Shown here in pieces: positions 1 through 16,137 of a stretch of DNA of 32,901 nt. The position numbers were made by a program, and so were the translations under genes. The notes under the pieces were generated by a model. The model was given only the letters and a program-made list of their open reading frames with translations. It had not been told where the DNA came from and did no database searches. The first letter of the stretch is position 1. Each line of letters opens with the position of its first letter. This DNA comes from Pseudomonadota bacterium (GTDB lineage Bacteria; Pseudomonadota; Gammaproteobacteria; Burkholderiales; Burkholderiaceae_C): the NCBI GenBank assembly GCA_023415035.1, contig JAEZLX010000046.1:1-32901 (forward strand), written 5' to 3'.

Positions 1-190
1 GACCGACGCCGGCGCCAACAAGGTGTCCGTCATCAAGGCCGTGCGCGAAATCACCGGTCTGGGTCTGAAGGAAGCCAAGGACATGGTCGACGGCGCTCCC
101 AAGACCGTCAAGGAAGGTGTTGCCAAGGCCGACGCCGAAGCCGCCGTCAAGAAGCTGGTGGAAGCCGGCGCCAAGGCCGAACTCAAGTAA
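1..190 (+). CDS. rplL: 50S ribosomal protein L7/L12, C-terminal part (5' end outside window)
   Basis: The reading frame starting at base 2 encodes 62 residues and ends at TAA 188-190. It reads as the C-terminal domain of L7/L12, with the typical stretches KVSVIKAVREITGLGLKEAK and DMVDGAPKTVKEG, and an alanine/lysine-rich end. L7/L12 forms the flexible ribosomal stalk that recruits translation GTPases. The N-terminal dimerisation domain and hinge lie upstream of the window. rpoB follows 279 bp later on the same strand, the usual rplJL-rpoBC order. The identification is secure; the gene is partial only because the window starts inside it. Confidence 0.95.
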   Translation, partial: TDAGANKVSVIKAVREITGLGLKEAKDMVDGAPKTVKEGVAKADAEAAVKKLVEAGAKAELK

Positions 191-203
191 TTCGGTTCCT
201 TTC

Positions 204-238
204 AGGGGCTGGAGCGCTCGCAAGGGCCTCCAGCCTTT
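204..238 (+). terminator. Candidate attenuator hairpin between rplL and rpoB
   Basis: GGCTGGAG (207-214) pairs perfectly with CTCCAGCC (228-235) over a 13-nt loop. Wobble and A-T pairs extend the stem to 204-238, and only TTT follows. It begins 14 bp after the rplL stop. A partial terminator here would match the known attenuation between ribosomal-protein and polymerase genes in other proteobacteria. The weak U tract argues for read-through rather than full termination. The rest of the 191-469 gap shows no gene. Confidence 0.45.
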
Positions 239-469
239 GGCGCTTTCAGGCGCACAAGGCGGCAGCCACCGGAAAGCGGATTCGCCCACAATGTCGAGTC
301 TGCTTTCCAGTGTCTTCTGACCCCGACTGCAGAAGACCACTTGGTCCGGACCTGCGTGCAATGCGCGGGTCGTCAGCCAACGGCAGGTAGTGGCTTGCCG
401 CCAAGCTTCGCCACCGGGTAGGCCCGCCCGGTGCGCATGTCAGTCGCCGCAGACCTCATCGGAGATCTC

Positions 470-4591
<4,122 letters not shown>

Positions 4592-4617
4592 TTCACTGAA
4601 GTAAAGGAAAGACACAC

Positions 4618-8835
<4,218 letters not shown>

Positions 8836-8876
8836 GCCAGACGCCCCTGGTGGCTGTTGCAGCCACCTGGAGCATG

Positions 8877-8913
8877 AAGGCCCCCGGTCATCCGGCCGGG
8901 GGCCTTCTTGTTT
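8877..8913 (+). terminator. Rho-independent terminator of the rpoBC operon
   Basis: AAGGCCCCCGG (8877-8887) and CCGGGGGCCTT (8896-8906) form a perfect 11-bp stem followed by CTTGTTT. A smaller hairpin, GGTGGCT / AGCCACC (8849-8867), precedes it directly after the rpoC stop. The pair separates the rpoBC unit from the lemA unit. Confidence 0.85.
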
Positions 8914-9035
8914 GTGCGCGGACAAGGTGATGGCCAGCGCTCGCGGGACCCTGCGGTATATTGCGAGCGGCCGGGGCCTGAGGGCTCCAGGGTGTCTGCC
9001 GCGTGGGCGCGGACCATGGACGCAGGAGGAACAGG

Positions 9036-9629
9036 ATGACAACGACCACATGGGTGCTGCTGGTGCTGGCGGTGCTGGTACTGTCTTGGGCCGTGGGGGC
9101 CTACAACCGGCTGGTGCGTCTGAAGAACGCCATCGCCAACGCCTTTGGCCAGATCGACGTGCAGCTCAAGCGCCGCTACGACCTGGTGCCGAATCTGGTC
9201 GAGGTGGCCAGGAAATACCTGGAACACGAGGCGCAGGTGCTGGAGGCCGTGATTGCCGCTCGCAACCAGGCCCGCGAGGCGGAAAAGAAGGCTGCAGGCG
9301 CACCGCTCAATGCCGGTGCGCTGGGGGCGCTGACGGGGGCCGAACAGGCTCTCGGCGGCGCACTGGGCCGCCTGTTCGCGGTGGTCGAGTCCTATCCGGA
9401 CCTGAAGGCGGACCAGACGATGCGCGAGCTCAGCGAGGAGCTGGCGAGCACGGAAAACCGCATAGGCTTCGCGCGCCAGGCCTACAACGACCAGGTGCTC
9501 GCGTTCAACGATGCGGCGGCGGAGTTCCCGACGCTCATCATCGCGCGCCTGTTCGGCTTCACGCCGCAGGCGATGCTCGCATCCACCACGACCGAGGCCG
9601 AGCGCCAGCCGGTGAAGGTGGCGTTCTGA
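9036..9629 (+). CDS. LemA family protein
   Basis: The 197-residue product has one N-terminal membrane segment (about residues 5-24) followed by the LemA signature: YNRLVRLKNAIANAFGQIDV, then LKRRYDLVPNLVEVARKYL. A long helical region follows, with AEQALGGALGRLFAVVESYPDLKAD and ENRIGFARQAYN. The ATG at 9036 has AGGAGG at 9024-9029 with a 6-nt spacer; an upstream in-frame GTG at 9003 has no such site. LemA proteins are membrane-anchored helical bundles of poorly known role. The next gene is an M48 protease 40 bp away, a pairing common in proteobacteria and suggestive of envelope quality control. A TATATT at 8957-8962 could be its -10 box, but no good -35 is seen. Confidence 0.9.
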   Translation: MTTTTWVLLVLAVLVLSWAVGAYNRLVRLKNAIANAFGQIDVQLKRRYDLVPNLVEVARKYLEHEAQVLEAVIAARNQAREAEKKAAGAPLNAGALGALTGAEQALGGALGRLFAVVESYPDLKADQTMRELSEELASTENRIGFARQAYNDQVLAFNDAAAEFPTLIIARLFGFTPQAMLASTTTEAERQPVKVAF

Positions 9630-9669
9630 CCGGGCCGGTTGAGGGACGACGGCCGCCGCTGGTGCACCC

Positions 9670-10740
9670 ATGCTGATTTTCGAATCCCAGCGGGAAGCCC
9701 GGGGCCGCACGCGCCAGCTGCTGTTGCTGTTCGTACTTGCGGTGCTGCTGCTGGTGCTGGCGGTGAACGCGGCGCTGGCGCTGGCCTGGGGCCTGACGTG
9801 GGGGTTCTGGCAGCCGGGCGGCTTTTCGCTGCCGCGCTACTTTTTCGAGGTGAACACGGGCGTGACGCTGATGTACGTGTTCGGGGGCTGGTGGGTCGAA
9901 AGCACGCGCCTGTCGCACGGCGGTGGCGTGGCGCTGGCCGAGTCGGTCGGTGCGCGGCCGGTTCGGCGCACGGGCGACCTGGACGAGCAGCGCTTTGCCA
10001 ACATCGTGCACGAGATGGCGATCGCTGCCGGCATGAAGCCACCGGCGCCCATGGTACTGGCGCGGGATCTGGCGATCAACGCCATGGCCACGGGTTGGGA
10101 CGAGGACGACGCGGCGGTTGTCGTGACGCGCGGTGCGCTCGAGTGGCTGACCCGCGAGGAGCTCCAGGGCCTGGTGGCGCATGAGCTGAGTCATATCCGC
10201 GAAGGTGACACACGGCTGAACATGCGGCTGGTGGGGATGGTGTTCGGTCTGGAGACGTTGCATGCCTTCGGACGGGAACTGTTTTTCCCCGACGAGCATG
10301 ACCGGCACAAGGTGTTTGCCCTGATCGGCCTGGCACTGATGGTGGCGGGGTGGCTGGGGTGGGTGGCGGGCCACGCGTTGCAGGCGGCGGTCTCGCGTCA
10401 GCGGGAGTTCTTGGCCGATGCGCGGGCCTTGCAATGGACGCGCAGCCGGGATGCCATCGGTGGCGTACTGCGCAAGATCATCGGTCAGCAACGCGCGGGT
10501 GTCGAGGCGCGGCGCCTGGGTTCATCGGTGCAGCATATGCTGCTGGTGGGCAACGAACCGGGAACGGTGGCCGGCTGGTTCGACTCGCACCCTGCATTGC
10601 GTGAGCGTGTGCGCCGCATCTATGGCGGCGAGCGGGCGCCGCTGGACCCGGCGCGAGGGCGTGAAAAGGACGTCCCGGTAGTTGCGGACACGGGCCCTGC
10701 CGCCGACGCCATCGAGGCGCCGGACTGGACCTTGAGTTGA
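9670..10740 (+). CDS. M48 family membrane metalloprotease (HtpX-like)
   Basis: The 356-residue integral membrane protein has hydrophobic segments near residues 17-42, 62-75 and 219-240. The zinc-protease motif HELSH lies at residues 171-175 and the third-ligand motif EFLAD at 246-250, both complete, so activity is expected. The product differs from classical HtpX in its long N-terminal part and its extended, hydrophilic C-terminus ending DWTLS. M48 enzymes of this kind degrade misfolded membrane proteins. It follows the LemA gene by 40 bp and is probably co-transcribed with it. The rsmB start lies 9 bp after its stop. The family assignment is firm; the precise subfamily and substrate are not known. 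Confidence 0.88.
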   Translation: MLIFESQREARGRTRQLLLLFVLAVLLLVLAVNAALALAWGLTWGFWQPGGFSLPRYFFEVNTGVTLMYVFGGWWVESTRLSHGGGVALAESVGARPVRRTGDLDEQRFANIVHEMAIAAGMKPPAPMVLARDLAINAMATGWDEDDAAVVVTRGALEWLTREELQGLVAHELSHIREGDTRLNMRLVGMVFGLETLHAFGRELFFPDEHDRHKVFALIGLALMVAGWLGWVAGHALQAAVSRQREFLADARALQWTRSRDAIGGVLRKIIGQQRAGVEARRLGSSVQHMLLVGNEPGTVAGWFDSHPALRERVRRIYGGERAPLDPARGREKDVPVVADTGPAADAIEAPDWTLS

Positions 10741-10749
10741 GGATGGAAG

Positions 10750-12144
10750 TTGAACAAGGATGCAATGCCCGGTAAACGGGTGAAAGAGCCGGTGCCGGAT
10801 GCTCTGACGCCGAAACTGGCGCAGCAGCTGAGCCTGGTGGCCCAGTGCGTGCGCGGCGTGGTGCAGGGGCAGTCGCTCAACGACCTGCTGGCCGAAGTGC
10901 CGGGCAGGCTGCGCCCCGGCGTGCAGGCGCTGGCCTTCCATGTGCTCCGGCGCCAGGGCCGTGCCAGGGCCCTGGTGCGCCGGCTGGCTCCCCGGCGTCC
11001 GGCTCCGGCTGCAGAGGCGCTGCTTGTGTCGGCGGTGGCGCTGATGTCGGACGCGCTCGCGGGTCGGGATGCACCAGACGGACTGCGCTACGAGGCCCAC
11101 ACGCTGGTGAACCAGACGGTCGAGGCAGCCAAGCGGCGACCCGAAACCGGACGGCATGCGGCCTTCATCAATGCCTGCCTGCGCCGCTTGCTGAGGGAGG
11201 CGGACGACCTGCAGGTGGGGTTGGACGAAGACCCGGAAGCGCGCTGGAACCACCCGGCCTGGTGGGTGGATCGTCTGCGCGAGGATCACCCCGCACACTG
11301 GCAGGCCATTCTGGAAGCGAACAACCGGCCAGGACCGATGACGCTGCGCGTCAACCGCCGCCGCATGACGCGCGATGCCTATCGCCAGGCCCTGGCCGAT
11401 GCGGGCGTGAGCGCGGAGCCGGTGGGCGAGGACGGGCTGGTGCTGGCGCACGCGGTGCCAGTGAGCGCGCTGCCGGGGTTCGAGGACGGACTCTGCTCGG
11501 TTCAGGACGCAGCCGCGCAGCTGGCGGCGCCGCTGCTGCTCGAGGGACTCGGTATCCGTTCCGACGGGGGGCGGTTGCGGGTGCTTGATGCCTGCGCTGC
11601 GCCGGGCGGTAAGACCGCCCATCTCCTGGAGCGGGGCGAGCTGGACCTGCTGGCGCTGGATGTGGATGCTGTCCGCTGCGTGCGGGTGCGCGAGAACCTG
11701 GAGCGCCTGGGGTTGCAGACGACGGTGGAGACGGCCGATGCCGGAGATGTGTCGGCTTGGTGGGATGGCCGACAGTTCGATGCCATCCTGCTGGACGCGC
11801 CCTGCACGGCTTCGGGCATCGTTCGCCGCCATCCGGACGTGCGCTGGCTGCGCAGGGCATCGGACGTGGCGCAGCTGGCAGCCACGCAGGCACGCCTGCT
11901 GGATGCGCTGTGGCCGCTGCTGGCGCCGGGGGGACGGCTGCTGTATGCCACCTGTTCGGTGTTCCGTGCAGAGGGGTCTCGGCAGATCGAGGCGTTCCTG
12001 GAGCGCCACACCAATGCCCGCACCGACGGCCGACTGGGGCATCTTCTGCCGGGAAACGCCGGCGCGACGGCCGACTTCGCGGACAATGTGCCGGGTGGAT
12101 ATGACGGATTCTTCTATGCCCGGCTGGACAAGGTGGCGCGCTGA
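10750..12144 (+). CDS. rsmB: 16S rRNA (cytosine-967-C5)-methyltransferase
   Basis: The 464-residue protein combines an N-terminal NusB-like RNA-binding domain (about residues 20-160) with a C-terminal Rossmann methyltransferase domain. Motif I, LDACAAPGGKTAHLLE, begins near residue 279. Motif IV is DAPCTASG with Cys352, and the nucleophile motif is YATCSV with Cys402. Both cysteines of the m5C-RNA methyltransferase mechanism are therefore present. The start is TTG 10750, preceded by GAGGA (10739-10743) overlapping the previous stop. An ATG at 10765 with AAGGA is an alternative that removes five residues. It is the first gene of the conserved rsmB / DUF4390 / ntrYX block and overlaps the next gene. 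Confidence 0.93.
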   Translation: MNKDAMPGKRVKEPVPDALTPKLAQQLSLVAQCVRGVVQGQSLNDLLAEVPGRLRPGVQALAFHVLRRQGRARALVRRLAPRRPAPAAEALLVSAVALMSDALAGRDAPDGLRYEAHTLVNQTVEAAKRRPETGRHAAFINACLRRLLREADDLQVGLDEDPEARWNHPAWWVDRLREDHPAHWQAILEANNRPGPMTLRVNRRRMTRDAYRQALADAGVSAEPVGEDGLVLAHAVPVSALPGFEDGLCSVQDAAAQLAAPLLLEGLGIRSDGGRLRVLDACAAPGGKTAHLLERGELDLLALDVDAVRCVRVRENLERLGLQTTVETADAGDVSAWWDGRQFDAILLDAPCTASGIVRRHPDVRWLRRASDVAQLAATQARLLDALWPLLAPGGRLLYATCSVFRAEGSRQIEAFLERHTNARTDGRLGHLLPGNAGATADFADNVPGGYDGFFYARLDKVAR

Positions 12145-12832
12145 CGCCTGCCGGCGGCTGGGTGCACGTTCCGTCGGATGGCGCCAGCTGGCCAGGCTGA
12201 TCCTGGCGATGTGGCTGGTCCTGGTGGCGGCGCTGCCGGTGCAGGCGCGCGAGCCGGTGGTCGAGCAGCTGGAGCTGCAGCGCGATGTCGAGGGCCTGAC
12301 GCTGACGGCTCGTCTGGGTGCGGATATCCCTCCGGCGGTCGAGGATGCCCTGCTGCGGGGTATTCCGCTGTATTTCGTCTGGCGCGCCGAGCTTTACCGC
12401 GAGCGCTGGTACTGGACGGACAAACGGGTGGCGACAGTGGTGCGAACCATGCGGCTGGCCTACCAGCCCCTGACGCGACAGTGGCGCCTGAGCCTGGCGG
12501 CCGAACCGGCGGCCAGCGGCGCGTCCCTGCAGTACGCGGTGCACCAGTCCTTCGACACCCTGACCGAGGCCCGGACGGCCATCACGCGCCTGGTGCGCTG
12601 GCGGCTGGCCAGGGCTGACGACCTGGAGGCTGGCGAGCACTACCGGGTGGAGCTGCAGTTCGGGCTCGACCTTTCGCTGCTGCCACGCCCGTTCCAGATC
12701 GGCCTGCGCAACCAGCCGGACTGGGACATCGAGCTGCAGCGCAACATGCTGGTGCCGCGGACCGTGGCGCCCGTGGTCGAGCCTCCGCTTGGCGGTGACA
12801 GGGGCGACACGTCCACCGCCAACGGGCGTTGA
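12101..12832 (+). CDS. DUF4390 domain secreted protein
   Basis: The frame ending at 12832 encodes a protein with an Arg-rich N-terminus and a signal-peptide-like segment, ARLILAMWLVLVAALPVQA, followed by a beta-rich region typical of DUF4390 (VEDALLRGIPLYFVWRAEL; RNQPDWDIELQRNMLVPR near the end). It sits between rsmB and an NtrY-type kinase, where DUF4390 proteins are usually found in betaproteobacteria. The start is uncertain: ATG 12101 and ATG 12116 lie inside the end of rsmB, and ATG 12209 would leave a very short signal sequence. Neither upstream ATG has a strong ribosome binding site, so translation may be coupled to rsmB. The function is unknown; the envelope location and the link to the kinase are inference. 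Confidence 0.8.
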   Translation: MTDSSMPGWTRWRADACRRLGARSVGWRQLARLILAMWLVLVAALPVQAREPVVEQLELQRDVEGLTLTARLGADIPPAVEDALLRGIPLYFVWRAELYRERWYWTDKRVATVVRTMRLAYQPLTRQWRLSLAAEPAASGASLQYAVHQSFDTLTEARTAITRLVRWRLARADDLEAGEHYRVELQFGLDLSLLPRPFQIGLRNQPDWDIELQRNMLVPRTVAPVVEPPLGGDRGDTSTANGR

Positions 12833-12846
12833 CCGGGAGCGCGGCG

Positions 12847-15099
12847 ATGGAACTGCACGAGCGCGTCCGTTCCCCGCACAAGCAGGCGGTGTCGCGCCGC
12901 TGGGCCATGGTGACGGCGCTGGTGGTGATGTCGGGCCTGGCCCTGGTGCTGATGTTCATGCTGACGCTGGCCACCGGCAACCGCGAGCGCTACGAGGAAA
13001 ACTTCGCCTGGCTCGCGATCGTGAACGGCGCGGTGGCGGTGCTGCTGCTGCTGGTCATCCTGTGGCTGCTGGTGCGCCTGTACAGGCGGTGGCGCAAGGG
13101 CAAGTTCGGCAGCCGCCTGCTGGCCAAGCTGGCGGTGATCTTCGCACTGGTGGGCTTCGTACCGGGGCTGCTGATCTATACGGTGTCCTACCAGTTCGTG
13201 TCCCGTTCGATCGAAAGCTGGTTCGACGTGGAGGTGGAGGCGGCGCTGACCGCGGGCCTGAACCTCGGCCGGACGGCGCTGGACACGCTGACCGCCGACG
13301 TGAGCACCAAGACACGGCTGGCAGCCGAGGAGCTGGCGCGTCAGGGCGGCAATCCTGGCGGCCTGACGCTGGACCGCCTGCTGCAGCGGCTGGGGGCGAC
13401 CGACCTGGTGCTGTGGAGCTCGTCAGGCCAGGCGCTGGGCAGCGCGGGTGACTCGCGCTTCGACCTGCGTCCCGAGCGGCCGCCCGCCACCTGGCTGCTG
13501 GCGGCGCGCAGTCAGCGCGTGGTGGCGCGCATCGAGGGTCTGGAGGACAGCGGTGGTGACGACGACAACACCGCCACCGTGCAGGGCAACGCGCGCGTGC
13601 GGGTGCTGGCGCTGGTCAGCTCGCCGGGCTTCGGCTTTCGCGAGGAGCCGCGCTACCTGCAGGTGACGGTGCCGCTGCCGCCCATGCTGGTGGCCGACGC
13701 CCTGGCCGTGCAGGCCGCCAACCGGGAGTATCAGGCGCGCGCGCTGGCGCGCGAGGGGCTGCGGCGCATGTACATCGGCACGCTGACACTGTCGCTGTTC
13801 CTGGCGGTGTTTGGTGCCATCGTGCTGGCTGTGTTGCTGGGCAATCAGCTCGTTCGGCCTCTGCTCGTGCTGGCCGAAGGCATGCGCGAGGTGGCCACAG
13901 GTGATCTTTCGCCCAAGGTGGCCATGGCCTCGAAAGACGACCTCGCGGGGCTGACCCGTACCTTCGCACGGATGACGCAGGACCTGGCCGATGCGCGATT
14001 CGCGGTGCAGCGCAGCATGGAGCAGCTGGATGCGGCGCGCGACAACCTGCAGACCATCCTGGACAACCTGACCGCCGGTGTCGTGGTATTCGGCGCGGAC
14101 GGCGTGATCCGCAGCGTCAACCCCGGGGCCTCGCGCATCCTGCATACGGAAGTGGATGCGCACGTGGGGCACCGGCTGACCGACATCGCGGGGCTGGAGG
14201 ACTTTACCTCCGGCGTGACCCAGCAGTTCGAGCGCATTCTGGGCGAGGAACATGCGCAGGATGGAGGTCACTGGCAGCAGTCGTTCGAGCTCAAGGCCAG
14301 CGGCGACACGCCCTTTGACCATGGTCTCACGCTCATCGCCCGCGGGGCGTTGCTGCCCAACGGCGATCGCCTGCTGGTGTTCGACGACGTGACCGAGGTG
14401 GTGTCGGCGCAGCGCGCCAAGGCCTGGGGCGAGGTGGCACGGCGCCTGGCCCACGAGATCAAGAACCCGCTGACGCCGATCCAGCTGTCGGCCGAGCGGC
14501 TGGCGATGAAACTGGAAGGCAAGGTGCCCGATCCGGAGCGTGCGGTGCTCGACAAGTCGGTGCGCACCATTGTTGACCAGGTCGATGCCATGAAGCGGCT
14601 GGTCAACGAGTTCCGGGACTATGCGCGCCTGCCTGCCGCGCAACTGGTGCCCGTGGACCTCAACGCCCTGGTGCGCGACATCCTCGGGCTGTACGAGCAC
14701 ACCGAGATTCCGGTGCAGGTCGAACTGGCCGAAGCATGCCCGAAGGTGATGGCCGACCCGCAGCAGGTGCGTCAGATGCTGCACAACCTGGTGCAGAACG
14801 CGCAGGACGCGATGGCCGGCCGCAGTGGCGCGAGCGTGCTGGTGCGCACGCGGCCTTCAAGCACGGGCCGCTGGGTCCATCTGGCGGTGATCGACCAGGG
14901 CACGGGTTTTGCAGAACACATCCTCAAACGCGCCTTCGAGCCCTACGTCACCAGCAAGAGCAAGGGCACCGGGCTGGGCTTGGCCGTGGTGAAGAAAATG
15001 ATGGACGAGCACGGCGGGCAGGTCGATATCAGCAACCGCGTGGTGGACGGCAAGGTGACAGGTGCGCAAGTGTCGCTATCATTCGCAGTTGCGAATTGA
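12847..15099 (+). CDS. NtrY-like membrane sensor histidine kinase
   Basis: The 750-residue kinase has three N-terminal membrane helices, a periplasmic domain of about 180 residues, and a fourth helix (MYIGTLTLSLFLAVFGAIVL). These are followed by a HAMP domain, a PAS domain (ILDNLTAGVVVFGADGVIRS), a HisKA domain with phospho-acceptor His536 in LAHEIKNPL, and an ATPase domain. The ATPase domain has an N box (HNLVQNAQDAM), a G1 motif (DQGTGF) and a G2 motif near residue 706 (KGTGLGLAVV). ATG 12847 is chosen because GGGAG (12836-12840) lies 6 nt upstream; a TTG at 12829 is the alternative. The partner regulator starts 40 bp downstream. The ligand is unknown; relatives are implicated in nitrogen or redox control. 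Confidence 0.9.
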   Translation: MELHERVRSPHKQAVSRRWAMVTALVVMSGLALVLMFMLTLATGNRERYEENFAWLAIVNGAVAVLLLLVILWLLVRLYRRWRKGKFGSRLLAKLAVIFALVGFVPGLLIYTVSYQFVSRSIESWFDVEVEAALTAGLNLGRTALDTLTADVSTKTRLAAEELARQGGNPGGLTLDRLLQRLGATDLVLWSSSGQALGSAGDSRFDLRPERPPATWLLAARSQRVVARIEGLEDSGGDDDNTATVQGNARVRVLALVSSPGFGFREEPRYLQVTVPLPPMLVADALAVQAANREYQARALAREGLRRMYIGTLTLSLFLAVFGAIVLAVLLGNQLVRPLLVLAEGMREVATGDLSPKVAMASKDDLAGLTRTFARMTQDLADARFAVQRSMEQLDAARDNLQTILDNLTAGVVVFGADGVIRSVNPGASRILHTEVDAHVGHRLTDIAGLEDFTSGVTQQFERILGEEHAQDGGHWQQSFELKASGDTPFDHGLTLIARGALLPNGDRLLVFDDVTEVVSAQRAKAWGEVARRLAHEIKNPLTPIQLSAERLAMKLEGKVPDPERAVLDKSVRTIVDQVDAMKRLVNEFRDYARLPAAQLVPVDLNALVRDILGLYEHTEIPVQVELAEACPKVMADPQQVRQMLHNLVQNAQDAMAGRSGASVLVRTRPSSTGRWVHLAVIDQGTGFAEHILKRAFEPYVTSKSKGTGLGLAVVKKMMDEHGGQVDISNRVVDGKVTGAQVSLSFAVAN

Positions 15100-15138
15100 C
15101 AACAAAACGGATTACTGACAGAGGGAAACAGACAGCGT

Positions 15139-15858
15139 ATGGCCAACATCCTGGTGGTAGACGATGAGCTCGGCATTCGGGACCTGCTTTCCGAGATCCT
15201 CAACGATGAGGGCCATGCGGTCGAGCTGGCCGAGAACGCTGCGCAGGCCCGGCAGATCCGGCAGATGATGCGGCCCGACCTGGTGTTGCTGGACATCTGG
15301 ATGCCCGACACCGACGGCGTGACCCTGCTCAAGGAGTGGGCCGCCACCGGCCTGCTGACGATGCCGGTGATCATGATGAGCGGCCATGCCACCATCGACA
15401 CCGCCGTCGAGGCCACACGCATCGGCGCCACGGCCTTTCTGGAAAAACCCATCACCATGCAGAAGCTGCTCAAGGCCGTGGACCAGGGCCTGAGCAAGCC
15501 CATGCCGCGGCCGGTGGCCAGCCCGGTGGGACCGGCTCGTCCGGGCGTCCCGGTGGCCGCGGCGCCGGTGATGGCACCGGCCGAGCTGACCGTGGAAGCG
15601 GCGATGACCGGCGGCAAGCTGCCCGAGCCCGTGCTGGACCTGGGCCCGCAGCCGATGCAGTCCTTCAACCTCGACGGCCCCTTGCGCCAGGCGCGCGACG
15701 AGTTCGAGAAGGCCTATTTCGAGTACCACCTGGCCAAGGAAGCCGGCTCCATGACCCGTGTGGCCGAAAAGACCGGGCTGGAGCGCACCCACCTGTACCG
15801 CAAGCTCAAGCAGCTCGGCGTCGACCTCGCCCGCAGCAAACGATCCGGCGGCAACTGA
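15139..15858 (+). CDS. NtrX-like response regulator, REC plus Fis-type helix-turn-helix, no AAA+ domain
   Basis: The 239-residue protein starts MANILVVDDELGIRDLLSE. The receiver domain has acidic residues Asp8/Asp9, phospho-acceptor Asp52 (LLDIWMPD), Ser81 and Lys103 (FLEKP). A Pro/Ala-rich linker (about residues 117-165) replaces the sigma-54-type AAA+ domain of full-length NtrX. The C-terminus is a Fis-like DNA-binding domain (SMTRVAEKTGLERTHLYRKL). It should therefore act on DNA directly and not as a sigma-54 activator. It is the partner of the kinase 40 bp upstream. GAGGG at 15121-15125 is rather far from the ATG. Confidence 0.88.
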   Translation: MANILVVDDELGIRDLLSEILNDEGHAVELAENAAQARQIRQMMRPDLVLLDIWMPDTDGVTLLKEWAATGLLTMPVIMMSGHATIDTAVEATRIGATAFLEKPITMQKLLKAVDQGLSKPMPRPVASPVGPARPGVPVAAAPVMAPAELTVEAAMTGGKLPEPVLDLGPQPMQSFNLDGPLRQARDEFEKAYFEYHLAKEAGSMTRVAEKTGLERTHLYRKLKQLGVDLARSKRSGGN

Positions 15859-15876
15859 GAGCGGCCAAAAACCTGT

Positions 15877-15882
15877 TATAAT
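15877..15882 (+). promoter_or_regulatory. -10 box of the tRNA-Phe promoter
   Basis: A perfect TATAAT lies 12 bp upstream of the mature tRNA 5' end and 18 bp after the response-regulator stop. No convincing -35 hexamer is seen about 17 bp upstream, so strength may depend on factors not visible here. Confidence 0.6.
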
Positions 15883-15893
15883 TTCATTTCTCT

Positions 15894-15969
15894 GGCCCGG
15901 TAGCTCAGTTGGTAGAGCAGCGGATTGAAAATCCGCGTGTCGGTGGTTCGATTCCGCCCCAGGCCACCA
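15894..15969 (+). tRNA. tRNA-Phe (anticodon GAA)
   Basis: The 76-nt cloverleaf has a D arm (GCTC..GAGC), an anticodon stem GCGGA/TCCGC around the loop TTGAAAA (anticodon 15927-15929), a TTCGATT T-loop on a GGTGG/CCGCC stem, and an encoded CCA end (15967-15969). The acceptor stem pairs GGCCCGG (15894-15900) with CCAGGCC (15959-15965). Six of seven pairs are canonical, and position 5:68 is C opposite A. It lies after the response-regulator gene with its own -10 box and terminator. Confidence 0.95.
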
Positions 15970-16010
15970 GAAAAAACGCATTGCTAATCAATAGGTTGGC
16001 GAAGCAAAAC

Positions 16011-16048
16011 AAAAAGCGGCCTTCGAAAGTTGGCCGCTTTTTTTGTTT
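16011..16048 (+). terminator. Terminator downstream of tRNA-Phe, likely bidirectional
   Basis: AAAAAGCGGCC (16011-16021) pairs perfectly with GGCCGCTTTTT (16032-16042), followed by more T and GTTTT. The A run on the left makes it able to work for the leftward gene ending at 16138 as well. The remaining 90 bp to that gene shows only short palindromes. Confidence 0.85.
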
Positions 16049-16137
16049 TCTGGCGCAGTTTCTGACTCGCTTGTCCGAGAACGACTGCGAGCCATGCGCT
16101 CCCATGAAAGCACATGGCCATGCCCGGGCAATGTGTC

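Noticed and set aside
15894..15969. tRNA-Phe as an attachment site of an integrated element
   Set aside because: No integrase, no duplicated 3' tRNA end and no foreign-looking genes follow; the next features are a terminator and an ordinary chromosomal gene.
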